Of a stretch of DNA of 64,000 nt, positions 13,533 through 26,300 are shown piece by piece. The stretch is from positions 124,001-188,000 of the forward strand of contig JABVXU010000067.1 in assembly GCA_013365365.1 (NCBI GenBank). The letters are read 5' to 3'. Source of the stretch: Cruorifilaria tuberocauda (Eukaryota > Nematoda > Chromadorea > Rhabditida > Onchocercidae). The notes below the pieces were generated by a model, which was given only the letters and a program-made list of their open reading frames with translations, searched no databases and had not been told where the DNA came from. Each line of letters begins with the position of its first letter. Position 1 is the first letter of the stretch. Both the position numbers and the translations under genes were made by a program.

Positions 13533-16339
13533 TTAAAATGTACGAAGAATTGTTGTACGAAGCGGTGTCGAGACGAATGAGCTTTCATCCAACAATCGAC
13601 CCGGACGACGACGATACAGAACCAAGTGATCACCATCGTTAACATCCGATGCGGTCGCTCTGTCATTCACCCTAAATGAAAGATTTAATTCAATTGATTT
13701 CCTTGTCATATTTTTAACATTCAAATGGTGAAATCTGCAAAGTAATAAAAAAATTGACAGTAAAAAAGGCATTTATCTTTTTTTTCTGATAGTCAAAGTG
13801 CAAAAACTTGGCATTTTATTTTTAAAAAAATTCAAGACAAACCAAATCAAAGCGAATTTATCATGGCCAGGATTTCCAATTGCTTTTATATAATCAAAGA
13901 TGTGGCGGCAAAGTTCCGATGCACGTGCCAATGTGATCTTATACCCTGATTTGAATTTTTTTAAATATTAGTAGTGGGCGCTATTCAGTTAGTCATTGTC
14001 TCATTTCCCGTACGTTTTCATTTGCTTCATTAATTAATTTCAGTTGGCAAATCACTCCACTTGAGGACATTCGGAAAATTCCTCTTTAAGATCTGATAAG
14101 CAGTGACTAACCTTTAGGTGCTATGTCACGGAGGTTGAAACTTTTTGGCTTGTGATCGATTAGTCCTCGAACATGGAGGACACTAACAATACGATTAGCA
14201 CCCGAAAAAACCATATTTGGCCATTTCATTTGAAGGTTTTCAAACTAGAATTAAAGATCAAAAAAAAATTTAGGAAATTTGAAATTCTGGTAACTTTTAT
14301 CTCGAATACATGCAAATTAGCACTCATTTTGAACAAAACTGGTAAAGTATTACAACTAGACACATACCGAAAAACGTTGGAATGATCGGCACATTATTTC
14401 GATTGGCTTTTTCGGCTTCTCTGGGCTAAAATCAAAATCATGTTGTTCCTATCAATAATCTATCTTAAAATCTACTTTGGATTAACGTCTCTTAATTTAT
14501 TTTCCTTTAGTGAGTGAGAGACAAGCATACACGAGTGGACCCCGAATAGCAACGTTTGTGCCATCGATGTGAAAAATAGGATCTGTTTGATCAATGAATC
14601 CATGACTCATTCGTGAAATTGATGCAATGGTATCATTCAGCATTGGAAGGAATGGCTCTTTACGGTGCTTGCGAGGACTGCCTGAAGCATCCAAGAAGAT
14701 GGATTAAAGAACTAGAAATTGAAGGAGTAGGAAGAATAAAATCATAAATGTTCTCTGGGTGATAAGATTATCCAGAAATGAAGAAGAGAAATGCAAAAGA
14801 GTTGCGGATGAAAGAAAAGAATTAAAAGAAGCATTAAATGGAAGCCTACTTTGCCTAAAAAATAATGCTTTATCCAAAATCTTTGCGAAAAACCTTTCTT
14901 CTTCATTTTTTATTTTTTGAATATGAATACGAAATTTGATTTTTTATCCGAGGACGTTCACTCATTCATACCTTGCCGCCAGTTCGGTGTACTAATTTGT
15001 TCATCAAATAATGGTTCCGCTAAATCAATATGTTGTCTCACTATAATGCGTTTTGTACCAAATTCGCAGAATGATATTTGTCGATAATCCATAGTTGCTC
15101 TTAAATATCTTATTTCAAAAATTTTGAACCTAATTTATGAGTATTGCAAATTGAAACTTTGTATGTAATTCATAATTTAAGAATAGTGATGAGGATTAAG
15201 TGTTTTGAACTAGGACTTTCACAATTTTAAAAAGAAACAATGATTTAAGACCAGTTTGAAGTTTGTGAAACACTTGATAAAAGAGCATCCTTTTACGATT
15301 TTTCCTTATATTTTTTGCTTCATTTAAATTTCATTTTTAAATCAATAAGGTATAATGACTAACCGTCCAGTTAGAATATCTAAAGCACCTTGAAGGTAGG
15401 TTTTGGAAGGGCGCGCATCGCCGAAAGGCACTTCCTCGATGATTACTAAATCTCCAATGCGTTCAATGTTAAAGCGATAAAAACGACGTTTTTTGTCGAC
15501 GAAACTACAAACGTTGTTTTAAAAATTTATACAAAAACGAACTATCACACTGTTGCTGATATGACCTAGGCAATATCAGTATAGGAAAATTCAAATAATG
15601 CTTTCATCCGCTAATTTATTTCCATAATAAGGAAAGAACGAAAGGTTAGTAGATGCCAGAAAAGTCAGGGAATCGAGGCAGCCTAAAATTACTCATAAGG
15701 TCCGATAGCTGCAGTAGAATTAAAGCATGATGAATTTCCAGTCTACAAAATTATTCAAATGAAGAGGTAAGTAGGAAGCAATACAGGTTTTAAATGACTA
15801 CCGACAAAGCATCGTAAGGAAAGTCTTGGTGGTAACAATATCAAATTTCAAATTCGGACGCAAATAATGGGTTAGCGCAATTGGAACTTCCATAGAGCAA
15901 TTCGCTTCTACCACCATACCGCGAGTTCGTCGACGATACTCTAATTTACAAGTATCTCCTTTGAAATAGGACTCATCCTCACCTACAACATTTGCAGATT
16001 CTTTCAAAATAACCTTTAGTCCAGTATCTTCAAAGTTTTTAAAATTGATTTTTGCAAAATATTGCAATATTATTTTCTATTTTAATGAAAAAAAAGCAAG
16101 CCTTCAATAATCGGTGCGATTCCATCGAACTGAATAATTTTTTTTCTATTATAACCATTTTGGAGCAAAGAGTAGTCAAAAAGAGATTCCATTTTAAAAC
16201 TGCTTAAGGTATCCAATACGTCAATAGGTTCTTCGGGATATCCAGTATCGGCGTAGCGTCGAGTGAACGAAGTTAATGGATCCCAGCGATTAATATCTTG
16301 AAATATATGATGGCGATCTGACGGTGTAAATCGACTCAT
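13533..16339 (-). CDS. Unrecognised multi-exon protein
   Basis: I do not recognise the family. Eight exons chain with consistent phase from the right: 16076-15802, 15504-15364, 15099-14972, 14681-14533, 14425-14368, 14165-14112, 13945-13843 and 13671-13533 (stop), giving roughly 348 residues. An upstream exon starting at ATG 16339 (MSRFTPSDRHHIFQDINRWD) fits as the N-terminus, but its junction with 16076 is unresolved: the nearest in-phase donor, GTATTG after EEPID, would drop about 30 open codons. The middle part alternates beta-strand-like segments (KFDIVTTKTFLTML, FYRFNIERIGDLVIIEEV, RQISFCEFGTKRIIVRQHID) and the C-terminal part looks helical (ARASELCRHIFDYIKAIG). There is no signal peptide or membrane segment. 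The middle segments faintly recall beta-sheet cores of fungal DXO-like or geranylgeranyl-transferase-like hypothetical proteins, from memory only. It is tail-to-tail with the saposin-like gene. Confidence 0.65.
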
Positions 16340-16652
16340 GATGATCGAAATCTTCTTCTGACTGAAACAACCAACCTAACAACCGAAACAAGATGCTACA
16401 ACTGAATTATGTAAATTATAATGTATTTATTTTTGTTCTCGTATCAGTTATTTGGAAAAAACAAAAATTTGAATATTGCAAACAAGAAAAAAAATAACCG
16501 TAGATTCAGTGCTGTGTAAGGATTAAGCAATTTGTCCAACATGCAAATTATAAAGTGCAACGTGTAACATCGAGGTATCATTGTCAAATTTGTCATCGTT
16601 TAGCGCGGTTGTTTTACTCTAACAGCTGTTTAGTTTGTTTTTAGTTGTCGAC
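16340..16652. promoter_or_regulatory. Probable shared divergent promoter
   Basis: About 310 bases lie between the start codon of the minus-strand gene at 16339 and the ATG at 16653 of the plus-strand gene. The head-to-head arrangement implies that both core promoters lie here. No TATA box or named motif is obvious, so this is inference from layout. Confidence 0.35.
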
Positions 16653-17329
16653 ATGATGCACTGCCTTTTTCGTTTGTTTACGGCTTTCGAAAATATATCA
16701 GGTTTTCCTTCATCATTAACACGTGTGAGATCAGAAGAGTCACGTCGGTTTAACGACATGTGGGTGCCCATTACATATGCGTCACCAGTTCAAGGAATAC
16801 ATCGCATGCCGATACATCCGCCTAATAATTATTGGGGTACTTTATTTTTCTATAAAAATTGGTAGACTATAATTGTTCCCAACTTTTTTAGAATATAGTT
16901 GTGTGTATGCAGGGAGAATTACAAAGAAAATGAAAATTTTATGTAAAACTTTGCTTAGATAACGATTGTAGCAATGCACCCAATAATTTCGCCCGCATCA
17001 AATGTTCCCTTATTCTCACTTATTCCCGTGGGAAAGTACCCTCTTCAATTACAGAAATTCGTACATTAATTTCGACGATTTCCAGTAAAACATTGCGCAA
17101 TTGTTTTGAACTACGTCAATTACAAATTTTTCACAAGCCACATCGTCAAAGGTGGTTGATTGGTTTGTATTGGTTTGACTGCGTTAGGGTGGGTGGATGT
17201 GTGGGTGGGTGGAGGTGTGGTGGCTTGGTGATCTCGGTTCTCGGTTTCTTTGTGTTTTTTGGTTGGGTCGCTGGTGTAGTATTTGGTATACAGCTTTCCC
17301 AATTCTTATCACTAATTCGAGCTAAATAA
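16653..17329 (+). CDS. Small unrecognised protein, 3' end uncertain
   Basis: Two adjacent ATGs at 16653 open a frame reading MMHCLFRLFTAFENISG, then WVPITYASPVQGIHRMPIHP. A donor at 16836/16837 joins in phase to an acceptor before 16959, and the next exon stays open for about 120 codons (DNDCSNAPNNFARIKCSL, later SSKTLRNCFELRQLQIFHK and RQRWLIGLYWFDC). From about 17187 the frame runs through a G-rich tract and becomes a hydrophobic, Gly-rich stretch that may not be coding; a GTTAGG donor just before the tract could end the exon earlier. The start could target mitochondria or serve as a signal peptide (hydrophobic and basic). I recognise no family. It sits about 250 bases upstream of the CK1 start, so part of it could be 5' sequence of that gene. 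Confidence 0.4.
17187..17222 (+). other. G-rich tract with quadruplex potential
   Basis: Four GGG runs at 17187-17189, 17191-17193, 17203-17205 and 17207-17209, with loops of 1, 9 and 1 bases, are followed by further GG pairs. It is strikingly G-rich on the plus strand in an AT-rich neighbourhood, about 370 bases upstream of the CK1 start codon. The folding potential is inferred from spacing. Confidence 0.6.
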
Positions 17330-17566
17330 TGAGTGTTTCCGAGAGCCCTGCTTGAGCTTGTTTAGGGACGTTGCTATTGCTTCATTTCATACTTTACACA
17401 CATATATAGCTACTTACTGCTACCCTCTTCAATTTTTTGGCTCAACTTCCCAGAGATACCGGAAATAGCGTTTCTGATTTCTCATACAAAAGTATTGTCA
17501 AATGCAGGTAATGTTTCTGAATGCAGAATTCAATGTTCTGTTTTCTTCGTATATCCCTTACTCATA

Positions 17567-17573
17567 TTTGCAG
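17567..17573 (+). promoter_or_regulatory. Probable spliced-leader acceptor of the CK1 gene
   Basis: TTTGCAG ends five bases before the ATG at 17579. No upstream exon is needed for the kinase, so this acceptor probably receives a spliced leader, as is common for nematode genes with very short 5' UTRs. An ordinary cis-intron in the 5' UTR is the alternative. Confidence 0.5.
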
Positions 17574-17578
17574 CATCT

Positions 17579-20349
17579 ATGGAGCTTAGGGTTGGTGGTC
17601 GTTTTCGACTTGGTCGCAAAATTGGCAGCGGTTCATTTGGTGACATCTATCTAGGTAGGGGATTTTATTCAAATTTTTATTCCGTTACTTTAAGGATACC
17701 GTAAGCATTATTTCCAACTAAGGCTAGAGTTCAATTAAGAAAACGTGAAGTAATGAGAAGCATTGTTTTATTCTTTTATAACTATCTTATATTTAGCTGA
17801 TAGAAACAGAATAAATCACTTTTATTCTGAATTCTTTTTTTGAATTGATCTGTCAACAGGTCAGAATATCGTAACACAGGAGGAAGTAGCAATCAAGTTG
17901 GAATGTGTGAAAACTAAGCATCCACAGCTGCACATCGAAGCTAGATTATACAAACTAATGAGTGGTGGAATAGGTATTCCCCAGGTAAGTGTTGTTCGTG
18001 ATACGCTGTTTCCAGCTAAATCGATTTTTTGCTTTTAAGAGGCTGCATAAATTAAGATAATTATTTGATAATAGTTTTATTCTTGATGTGTCTGAGTTCG
18101 GGTTCTTTAATTAAGTTCGCGTTGGTAATAGCTTTATTCCATAAGAACATATACAGTTGCATGTACGAAGTTCTCAGCACATACTTAATAAATTCCGGTT
18201 GCGTAGATTAGATATTTTCAGTTTATGAAAATGAAGCTGATAATATTTTAGTTTGAAAAAAATTTTTTTAATTGTTAGAAATCAGTAATTGCTTCAGAAG
18301 AGCATCCTTCTAGGTGAAATGGTGTGGTTACGAAGGCGAATATAATGTTATGGTAATGGAGCTGTTGGGACCATCTCTGGAAGATTTATTCAACTTTTGT
18401 TCTCGAAAATTCACTCTTAAAACCGTATTGCTTTTAGCTGATCAGATGGTGGGAGTTGTTTATATAAATGAAATTCAAAATCTTAAATTGTATAATTTAT
18501 ATTCGATAATCATTCAACAAGGAAGAGTATGGCCTAGATTTTAAGCTTTGTCTCATATCTGTGTTATGGTATGGGTTTAAAATTACTGAAAAGTTTTTCT
18601 ATAGCAAATTTTCTCCAAAGTATGAAGAGCCACAATAGTTTAATGCCTGATAAAAAGAGACTATGAATTCAAAATTAAGAAGTACTTGGAAGCAAGTTCC
18701 AGATAGAGTACCCTGATGTTCAAAACACAGGATTCTGAGTTTTAAAACGAATTAGTTTTCAGCTATCTCGCATCGAATATATCCATTCGAGAGATTTTAT
18801 TCATCGTGATATTAAACCTGACAATTTTTTGATGGGATTAGGCAAGAAAGGAAATTTAGTTTATGTGAGTCTTTCTTTTTCATTTTTATAGACACACATA
18901 TACTGTAAAGCATATGGAAAATTTTATAGACTCAAGTTTTTAGAATATAATTCCAGCGGCATTTTGTTCTGTTAGAACACTGTAGAGTGATACTTTGGAG
19001 AATTTCAAGCAAAAAAGATTGCCACGTGTCCGTGAAAGTTAGGCAGTTTGAACTTAATGAAAGTTTTGAATAAAAGAAATGGTTTGACAGTATAGTGCAA
19101 CCTGTGATATGTGACGTACTGTATAGTGCTGAAGCGATTTGATCTATTTAAGTATCATTAGAAGAGTAGTTTATTCCCCATAACTTTCTTAAATGCATTT
19201 AAGATTATTGATTTTGGACTTGCCAAGAAATATCGCTGTAGCAGGACGCATGCTCATATTCCTTATAGAGAAAATAAGAACCTTACTGGAACGGCACGAT
19301 ATGCATCTGTTAACACTCATCTCGGGATAGGTAAATATGAGTTTTATGTCATCAAATTCAAAACCTACTTTTCATATCATCTGCATTTCTGTTGTGGCAC
19401 TAGTGACAAATTATGATAAGGAGACAGCAGTGAAAAATGATCGGAACCGTTGTTACTTAAATCTACTGAGCAATAGTAATATCAAAGGTAGTGTTGTTAA
19501 CGAATATTTGAATAGAGATAGTAAGATGACATTTACATTATAGTTTTTTGTAGAACAGAGTCGAAGGGATGATATTGAATCACTCGGGTATGTACTTATG
19601 TATTTCAATCGCGGCACTTTACCCTGGCAAGGTTTAAAAGCAGCAACAAAACGGCAGAAATATGACAAGATCTCGGAAAAGAAAATGAGCACACCTGTTG
19701 AAGAGCTTTGTGCCGGATACCCAGGTAAGTCTTCACTTTGGTTGTCATTTCGATATTTAGATTTTCTTATCGGAATTGAAGTTTTTCTCAGCAATTTTCT
19801 AGTCATTTTAAAATTCCTGATGTTTTTTTCGGTGGTCCCATAGTATTGTTTTAGATGGCTATTAATTAAGTGGCAAAAAGGTATTAATAAACGTAACTTT
19901 TGTATGCATATATTGATTTTCACTATATCCTCATTTTCAGAAGCTTTTGCTGCTTATCTCAAATACTGCAAATGTCTGGGCTTCGAAGAGCAACCGGATT
20001 ATTCGCACTTACGTCAGCTTTTCCGAAATCTATTCCATCGACAGGGTTTCACATATGATTATGTTTTCGATTGGAATTTGCTCAAGTAAGACCTTGAAGA
20101 CTTGCACTTCCAGTTGTTTTCCGCTCCAAAATTTTCATCATCATCCTTAAAGACACTAATATTTTTCAGTCATAATTCACTCAAAATTGAACCAAAATAA
20201 GCTTCGTATTGCTTAATTAAACTAACAAGATGTGTGAAAGAAATAATGTTGACTGCAAACAAAAACTTATTCTTTACAGAACCGCTAAACGTATGCAGCC
20301 ATCACAGGTGCAGCAAGTAGCACAGCAAAGAATGGCTATTGAACAGTAA
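17579..20349 (+). CDS. kin-20: Casein kinase 1 delta/epsilon-type Ser/Thr kinase
   Basis: Phosphorylates acidic or primed serine/threonine sites; animal CK1 delta/epsilon (doubletime) acts on PERIOD, Dishevelled and other targets. Eight exons chain in frame: 17579-17654, 17860-17984, 18314-18448, 18763-18864, 19204-19330, 19554-19724, 19941-20085 and 20280-20349, for 316 residues. The start [18 protein letters not shown] matches the CK1 delta start. The Gly loop is at 16-26, Lys38 sits in VAIK, the catalytic Asp128 in [10 protein letters not shown] and Asp149 in [10 protein letters not shown], the same numbers as in human CK1 delta. Sequences such as [25 protein letters not shown] and [16 protein letters not shown] favour delta/epsilon over alpha. 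The family usually has a long autoinhibitory C-terminal tail; here only about 22 Gln-rich residues follow the kinase domain before TAA. A longer isoform from an unseen 3' exon is possible. Confidence 0.94.
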
Positions 20350-23321
20350 AGGTACATTTACTCTTTTTGAAACTGGAAAACGAAAGTGGTTGTATTTGAG
20401 ATTTTGCAAAATATCGTTTAATGTGCAGCTGTACTTTTGGAGCTTTGCACTAATTACAATAGACAAGGGTTCAAATTAAGTTGCTGTAATTTTTGTTTAA
20501 GATTTGAGAAAAATGCAATTTGAAGTAATGGTTATGGCCTATGTTATTTTATATATTAGATTTAATTCTCCCCCATAATTTCTAGCTCCTAAATAGTTGT
20601 TTTAACAAGTGGATTTATTTTTAATGTAAGTAAGAGTCTAGTTATTTTTTCTGGATTAAATATCCGAGAATCATGCTATCAGTTATGCAATTTAAATATG
20701 TTTAGCATATTTTCAGAGAGAAGCACGGGTCATTTTGGTGTGCCAGCGAACAGTTACTAATGTATAAAACAAAAAACTATTGTGTATAGAAATATTTATG
20801 GCTTGTGAATAACCTCATCGTCAAGTTACTAATTTATCTAATCGATCGACATCGTAATGATTATGTTCTTTTACAGTGGGCACAACAAATCTGAAAAATT
20901 TCTGCTCTATCCTGTTTAGTTTATTTGATGTAAAAATTGAGACATTTCCTATTTTTAATTGGAAAAAGGGGAGGTGTTACTGGTCTAAAGATTCTGCAAA
21001 AAGTGGTGAAAAGTATGAAATGTAGAAAGCAGTTGTGTATTGCTGTGTATTTATCACTGTTCCTATCAATTTAATATTTTTTTTTTTTGGATATTTGAAA
21101 TCCCATGTTTGTGTTCTTCGTTGAGAGATTTTACGGTATAGTATTGAAAACATGGCGATGTGATGCAAATTTAGAAAAAAAATTATAGGATACTGGTGTG
21201 ATTTACGTAATTACCTTTCTTTTAATAAATAATTCGAAACAAAATATTTACATTTGATTTCATTGGGAATGGTCATTCCCACTAACCTGTGAAGGATTGT
21301 CTTTTCAACATCTTATGGTGTAACAAATTGCAGTTGTTTTTACGATTGTTATAACTAGATGATGTATTCTCTTCCCAGATTGATTTTGGAAGGTTAACAG
21401 TTTCATGCGCATCACATTTCGATCAGTTTTATTTTTGGTGCTTGTAATAATTACATGATACCATGATACCATGATGAAGTTTACATTCCACATAAATTTT
21501 TGGTGTAACTTGTTTTTTAACACACAAATGCATGTATGATGCATTTTTGTTTCCATATCCTATTTAAATCTTTTAATTTTTTGGTTCAGTCTTTGATGGC
21601 GGAATTTTCAGAATTCTGAAAAAATGAATTCAAACAGTAACGATAAGTAATTTGAGGATGTAGAGAAGTAAAAAATTTTCAAAACCAGTGGAATATTGTG
21701 TTTACTGACCAGTTGTAATCTTCCATTTTTGTTGAATAGTTTTTTTCACTTCACTGCTTTTATTAAATCTCGCACGACCATTAAGGAATTCAGTTCATTT
21801 TAAACAAATTGTAAGTGCTGTGTAGTAATGACTTGTCTTTTGAAGAATTAGTAATGCCTACAACGTCTTTATTAGAAATAAATAGCCATTCCGGATTCTG
21901 TATTGAGTCGGGTGAAGTCTAGCCAAGTGTAGTAGGAATTTTACATATCATAATGGATACATAAAATTTCTTCGACATTGGGTAAGTTTACTACCGATTT
22001 AGATATCTTCAATGTTCGAAATGAGGAGTTGGTTCCACTTTAAAGTTCTTTGTTAAAAAATTCCCACTTATATTACAATGGCACAGAATTCCAGATGCTG
22101 TATAACTTTGATTTTATTGGAACAACGGTCCTCAAACTTATATCATCTTCTAAATGTTTAAGATCATGACCATGTGTTTAATCTGTCAGTGCGAAGCAAA
22201 AAGATTTTAGTTTATCATTTTTAACAGTTGGTAATATCACAATATCTTATACGCCTTTGGTATTTAAGTCTTCAAATTTTTATTCGATTTAGAAGTTTTG
22301 CAGTTCTTTTTTTAAATTACAAATCAATGCAGAAATATCTTTAAAAACGAAATTTGGAGCGTTTTCGAAGATGCGTGTGCATCGGTTCGTAATTTTTTTC
22401 TTTCCCAAATTAGCGAACTCTTTATTTCCTTTTTGTTTTATTTGCCAAGTTTACAGTTTAATCGATTTTCAGAATTTAATCCGCATCATTTTCACCATCA
22501 ATTTTCGATATTTGATATACAGCACGAAATTTATTTAGAAATTTTATTTTGCCTTCTCAAGATCGAACAATGTACGTATCCATTTCATCAAGTGAAGTAA
22601 CGTAATATGTAATTTTTTCTAATTTATAACTACATGAAAAATTTCAACAGTTTTAAAGCATTTCTTTTTTTACATAATTTACATAATCTGAAGAGTACGC
22701 TGTGTATTGTTTTTGATATATATATATATATTAGCTCAATAAAACAACGGCGTCCATCAAGCCTAAAACCTGACTTGCTAGTTTCCGGTAGTAATATATT
22801 GCAACTTTTTTCAGGCGAGTATTTTTTATTTATTTTCGAATTTCATGGAAGATCAGATTTCTGGGAAATTCATGCGAAGGATGAGGGTTATTGAATTAAG
22901 TGCAGTCAAAATATTTTGAAATATTGTGCTGCTAATAACCAAGCACTTTGTCGATACAGTCTATTTCATAATTAATTATTTGTCTTCGTAAGCCCTTCGG
23001 ACGAATACTTTCGGTGTATTTGAGCATTTACTAAATTACCTTTTAAAATGCGCATTTTAGATGAAGTTTTATGGGCTAAATAATTGTGAATGAGTTGCGC
23101 TTTATATGAATGTGCAAAGTGTTTCGCCCTCCGTTGTTTATTAAGTATTTTGATAAGGCATGTCGCGGAATAGGTAAATTCGCTGTTGATCATTTTTAAA
23201 ATTTGAATTCTAATATTGAAATATATTTAGATCACGGTTTTCTGTAATGATTTCCCGAAGAACAAGTTTTCATTTTCCATTTATTTGTTTTGACTATTGA
23301 GCATTCGAAAAAAACTTTCAG
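20350..23321. other. Intergenic region between CK1 and DENND1 genes
   Basis: Contains the CK1 3' UTR and the 5' flank of the DENND1-like gene. The start exon of the latter should lie in its right half but could not be identified. A tandem ATGATACC duplication lies near 21460-21475 and a short TA run near 22720-22732. No other gene is supported. Confidence 0.5.
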
Positions 23322-26300
23322 GAAAGATGTGGTGACTTTATTCGATGTGTTCTGTGAAGTTGGTGCAACGCTGAATGGTGGGACGGCTGTCATCCTTCAA
23401 AAATATCCTGATGATTTCAACCATGAGCAAACACTAAAATCTATAGTCCAATTTAGCTTTCCATGTGGCGTTGATGAGTTAGTTTTTGGCAAAATCGTTC
23501 ATTTCTTCTTCTTAGAATTTGTTTTATCATGGTATTTGTATTTATTTGTTATTAGTTTAGGATTAATTACTGTTTTAGTGAAAAATCCCAAAAAAATTTT
23601 TGGTGAGTATGATAAAATTTTTACCATTGGCATATTCTTCTCCTGCGCAGAATAGTTGAGTTCTCAAAGACGTACATTATACTTGAATAACAAGTTGAGA
23701 ACTATCTGCATATAATTACAAGTGATAGGAAAATTTTCAACAAGATTAAATTTCATTTTCCTACTTGCTCTGATATCATGTACTGCATTACTTCAGATAA
23801 TATACTTGATGGAATAAAATAACAGCTTTCAGCTGTAACATGGAGACGGTACAACTGTTTTCATTTGTTTTAACGGACGAAAAATCGCAGTACACGTATG
23901 CTTTTTGTCGACATACACCGCACAATAATACATGTATTTGTATTCTCAGGTTTTCTTCAATTTTTTACAGATTTAAATTTTCTTTATATTGCCTCGCGAG
24001 CATAAGATACATGTTACTTTGCTGGCGTTTAGAGCTATATCTTCAATCTCGAAATAATTAGGGAAAATCATGGACTTCTTCTTAATGTAAGTGATTTTAT
24101 TGATTTTCCAGGTGTTTTGTAGACTGCTTTTTCAAGAAATTTGAAAATTTTAAATTCATTTTCCAATTCTTCTGATTTTGACGGCTATCTAAGTGAAAGT
24201 TTTGCAGCGGTCTTCCATGGACCAATGTTTTCTACAAAATTCTTAATCACATATCAGCAGTAATGAACAACAAACCGGTATGTCAGAGCATCCTTAGTAA
24301 ATTTTTTCATTTCCGAAACATTTTTGCAGCCTGATAAAAATTCTGTTAAGTGAAAAAAATCCTTCGAGCATTCCACGTTCTAAATTTCAAAATTTTCAAG
24401 ACAAATGAATTGGATTCATTCCTGACATGTGCTTACCATACAGCTATTCCTGGTCCTGGCGAGAGTTTACTTATCGAATCTAGTCCTGGTGTAAATGTTT
24501 GTTTTTTCTCTTTTTTTCCTTCATACATGTCTTTTAGTTCTGTACTTTCTATGAAAATTTAAAATCTTCAAAATAATAATAGTGAAGCGATCAAAGTTTC
24601 ACAATATTATACCATGAGATGTTTGAATTGAAAGTTTTGAATCATCAGTGTTTTTACTGCATTATTCCATCCTTTATATAATAGTCACGTTTTTTTAGAA
24701 GATGGGAAAATTAAGTAAAAAAGTATGGTACGTACTTTACAGAAACTATTGCTCCAGTCTTTTTCAGAGATACTAGATTTTATCCTTCATCTGGTTTTTT
24801 TTTATTGCAGAAACTGCAAGTAATTGTGCCAGATAGTAGTAAATTGCCTACTTTGAAAGAAGATAAATTCATGCTTGAATTTTACAATGCCATATCAGAA
24901 AAACAAATGATCGCACTGTATGCAAGGTCGTTCGTTCTTTCTTTTCAGTTTCAATTTCTACTTTTATTACTTCAAAAGGTTTTGGAAATATTTTTCGTGC
25001 GCAAAATTTTCTAGTTTGCAGCTTATTGAAGGAACGGCGTATTTTGTTTACGAGTGCGAAGTTAAGTCAACTTTCGTCATGTATATTTGCTGCCACTGCA
25101 CTACTTTATCCAATGCATTGGCAAAATCTTTTCATTCCCGTTCTTCCTGCTGGTCTTATTGATATGTTGATGTAAGTTTATCTTTTTGTCTTCTTTCAGT
25201 TTATTCATTTTTCGTCATTTTTTTAAAAAATTTCTCAATGTAAGTTTAGTGTAATCGTTTTTATTCTCGTAGTCTAACGGACTATTCATTTACGCAACGT
25301 GCCACCGCAGCACATTCACATAGTGGACAGAGTTACTCATAAAAATTTCAAAAGACACGCTCTATGAGTCGCCTTATCATTTCAACTATTTTATCTTTAG
25401 TTGAGATTAGAAGCACTCTAGCTGTAATTGGTCAGCACATTATCATGTGTTTTCACTTTAAACAACAAGTTTACTGCGCTTTAATGTAACTTTCACTTAA
25501 ACTGCATTATATAGGAATTTTCCATTTTCAGTAGTAGAATTCGCTTAAAACTAGTAATGTGTAACAAAACTTTTTCTTAATTTCAGGGCGCCAATGCCAT
25601 ATCTTATAGGCGTACCAAAGAGGATTTTACAGGTTTATCATTTTGCTTTTGTCACTTTAGTGTAGTTTGTAAGAAGCAGCAAACTTTGACTTAGTGGCTT
25701 TCAATATACTCCAGGAAGATAAAGAAATGTCTAGAAATTTTCAGCTTGGAATCTTTTGTGGAAGACCCTTAATTCCTTGCAGGGATGATGTTATGTGCTG
25801 CATTAAATTAAATCAGCAACTCTAAGTTCCAATTTAGTCTGTGAAACAGTTTGAACTTGGTGACGTGATGGTTATCGATTTGGAGGAGCGTACGCTGCAC
25901 TGTAGTCATAACGATGTAGAAGATTTGCCAGCTGAAGCATTGCATATTCTTCAACATCATTTACACTCATCCTCCAACATGTTCTTTTCTGATGGATTAG
26001 CTCGTTCTTTTCTCAGGTTAGGATTTAGGATAATATTTGATATAAGTAAATGAAATATTGGAGATTATTGCATATTAAATAAAAACTGTTCGTTAAGATG
26101 GAGGTTCGATAATTCAGAAATTATGTATGGTAATTTTTATTTAGATAATTATGTTTCAGGACAAACGTTTTTCTTTTTGGTGGTTACCATAAAGGATTAT
26201 TATGCTCATCGTATTCTTTTTCGTGGGATCGTCAAAAATTTATCCAGAATCAGAAGCCTGGTCTTCAGGCTTATTTGCGATCTTTGCTTGGGCCAGATGG

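Noticed and set aside
19453..19923. Open frame of 156 codons on the minus strand
   Set aside because: It overlaps the CK1 exons at 19554-19724 in antisense; the kinase frame is unambiguous, so this is a shadow.
17579..20349. Assignment of the kinase to CK1 alpha (kin-19 type)
   Set aside because: The start MELRVG, Lys38/Asp128/Asp149 numbering and the [10 protein letters not shown] segment match delta/epsilon better than alpha.
24330..24349. Small exon candidate (PDKNSV) in the DENND1 gene after a TTTTTGCAG acceptor
   Set aside because: Skipping it gives an exact residue-for-residue spacing match to mammalian DENND1 between the LN and the P-x-P motif; including it adds six residues.
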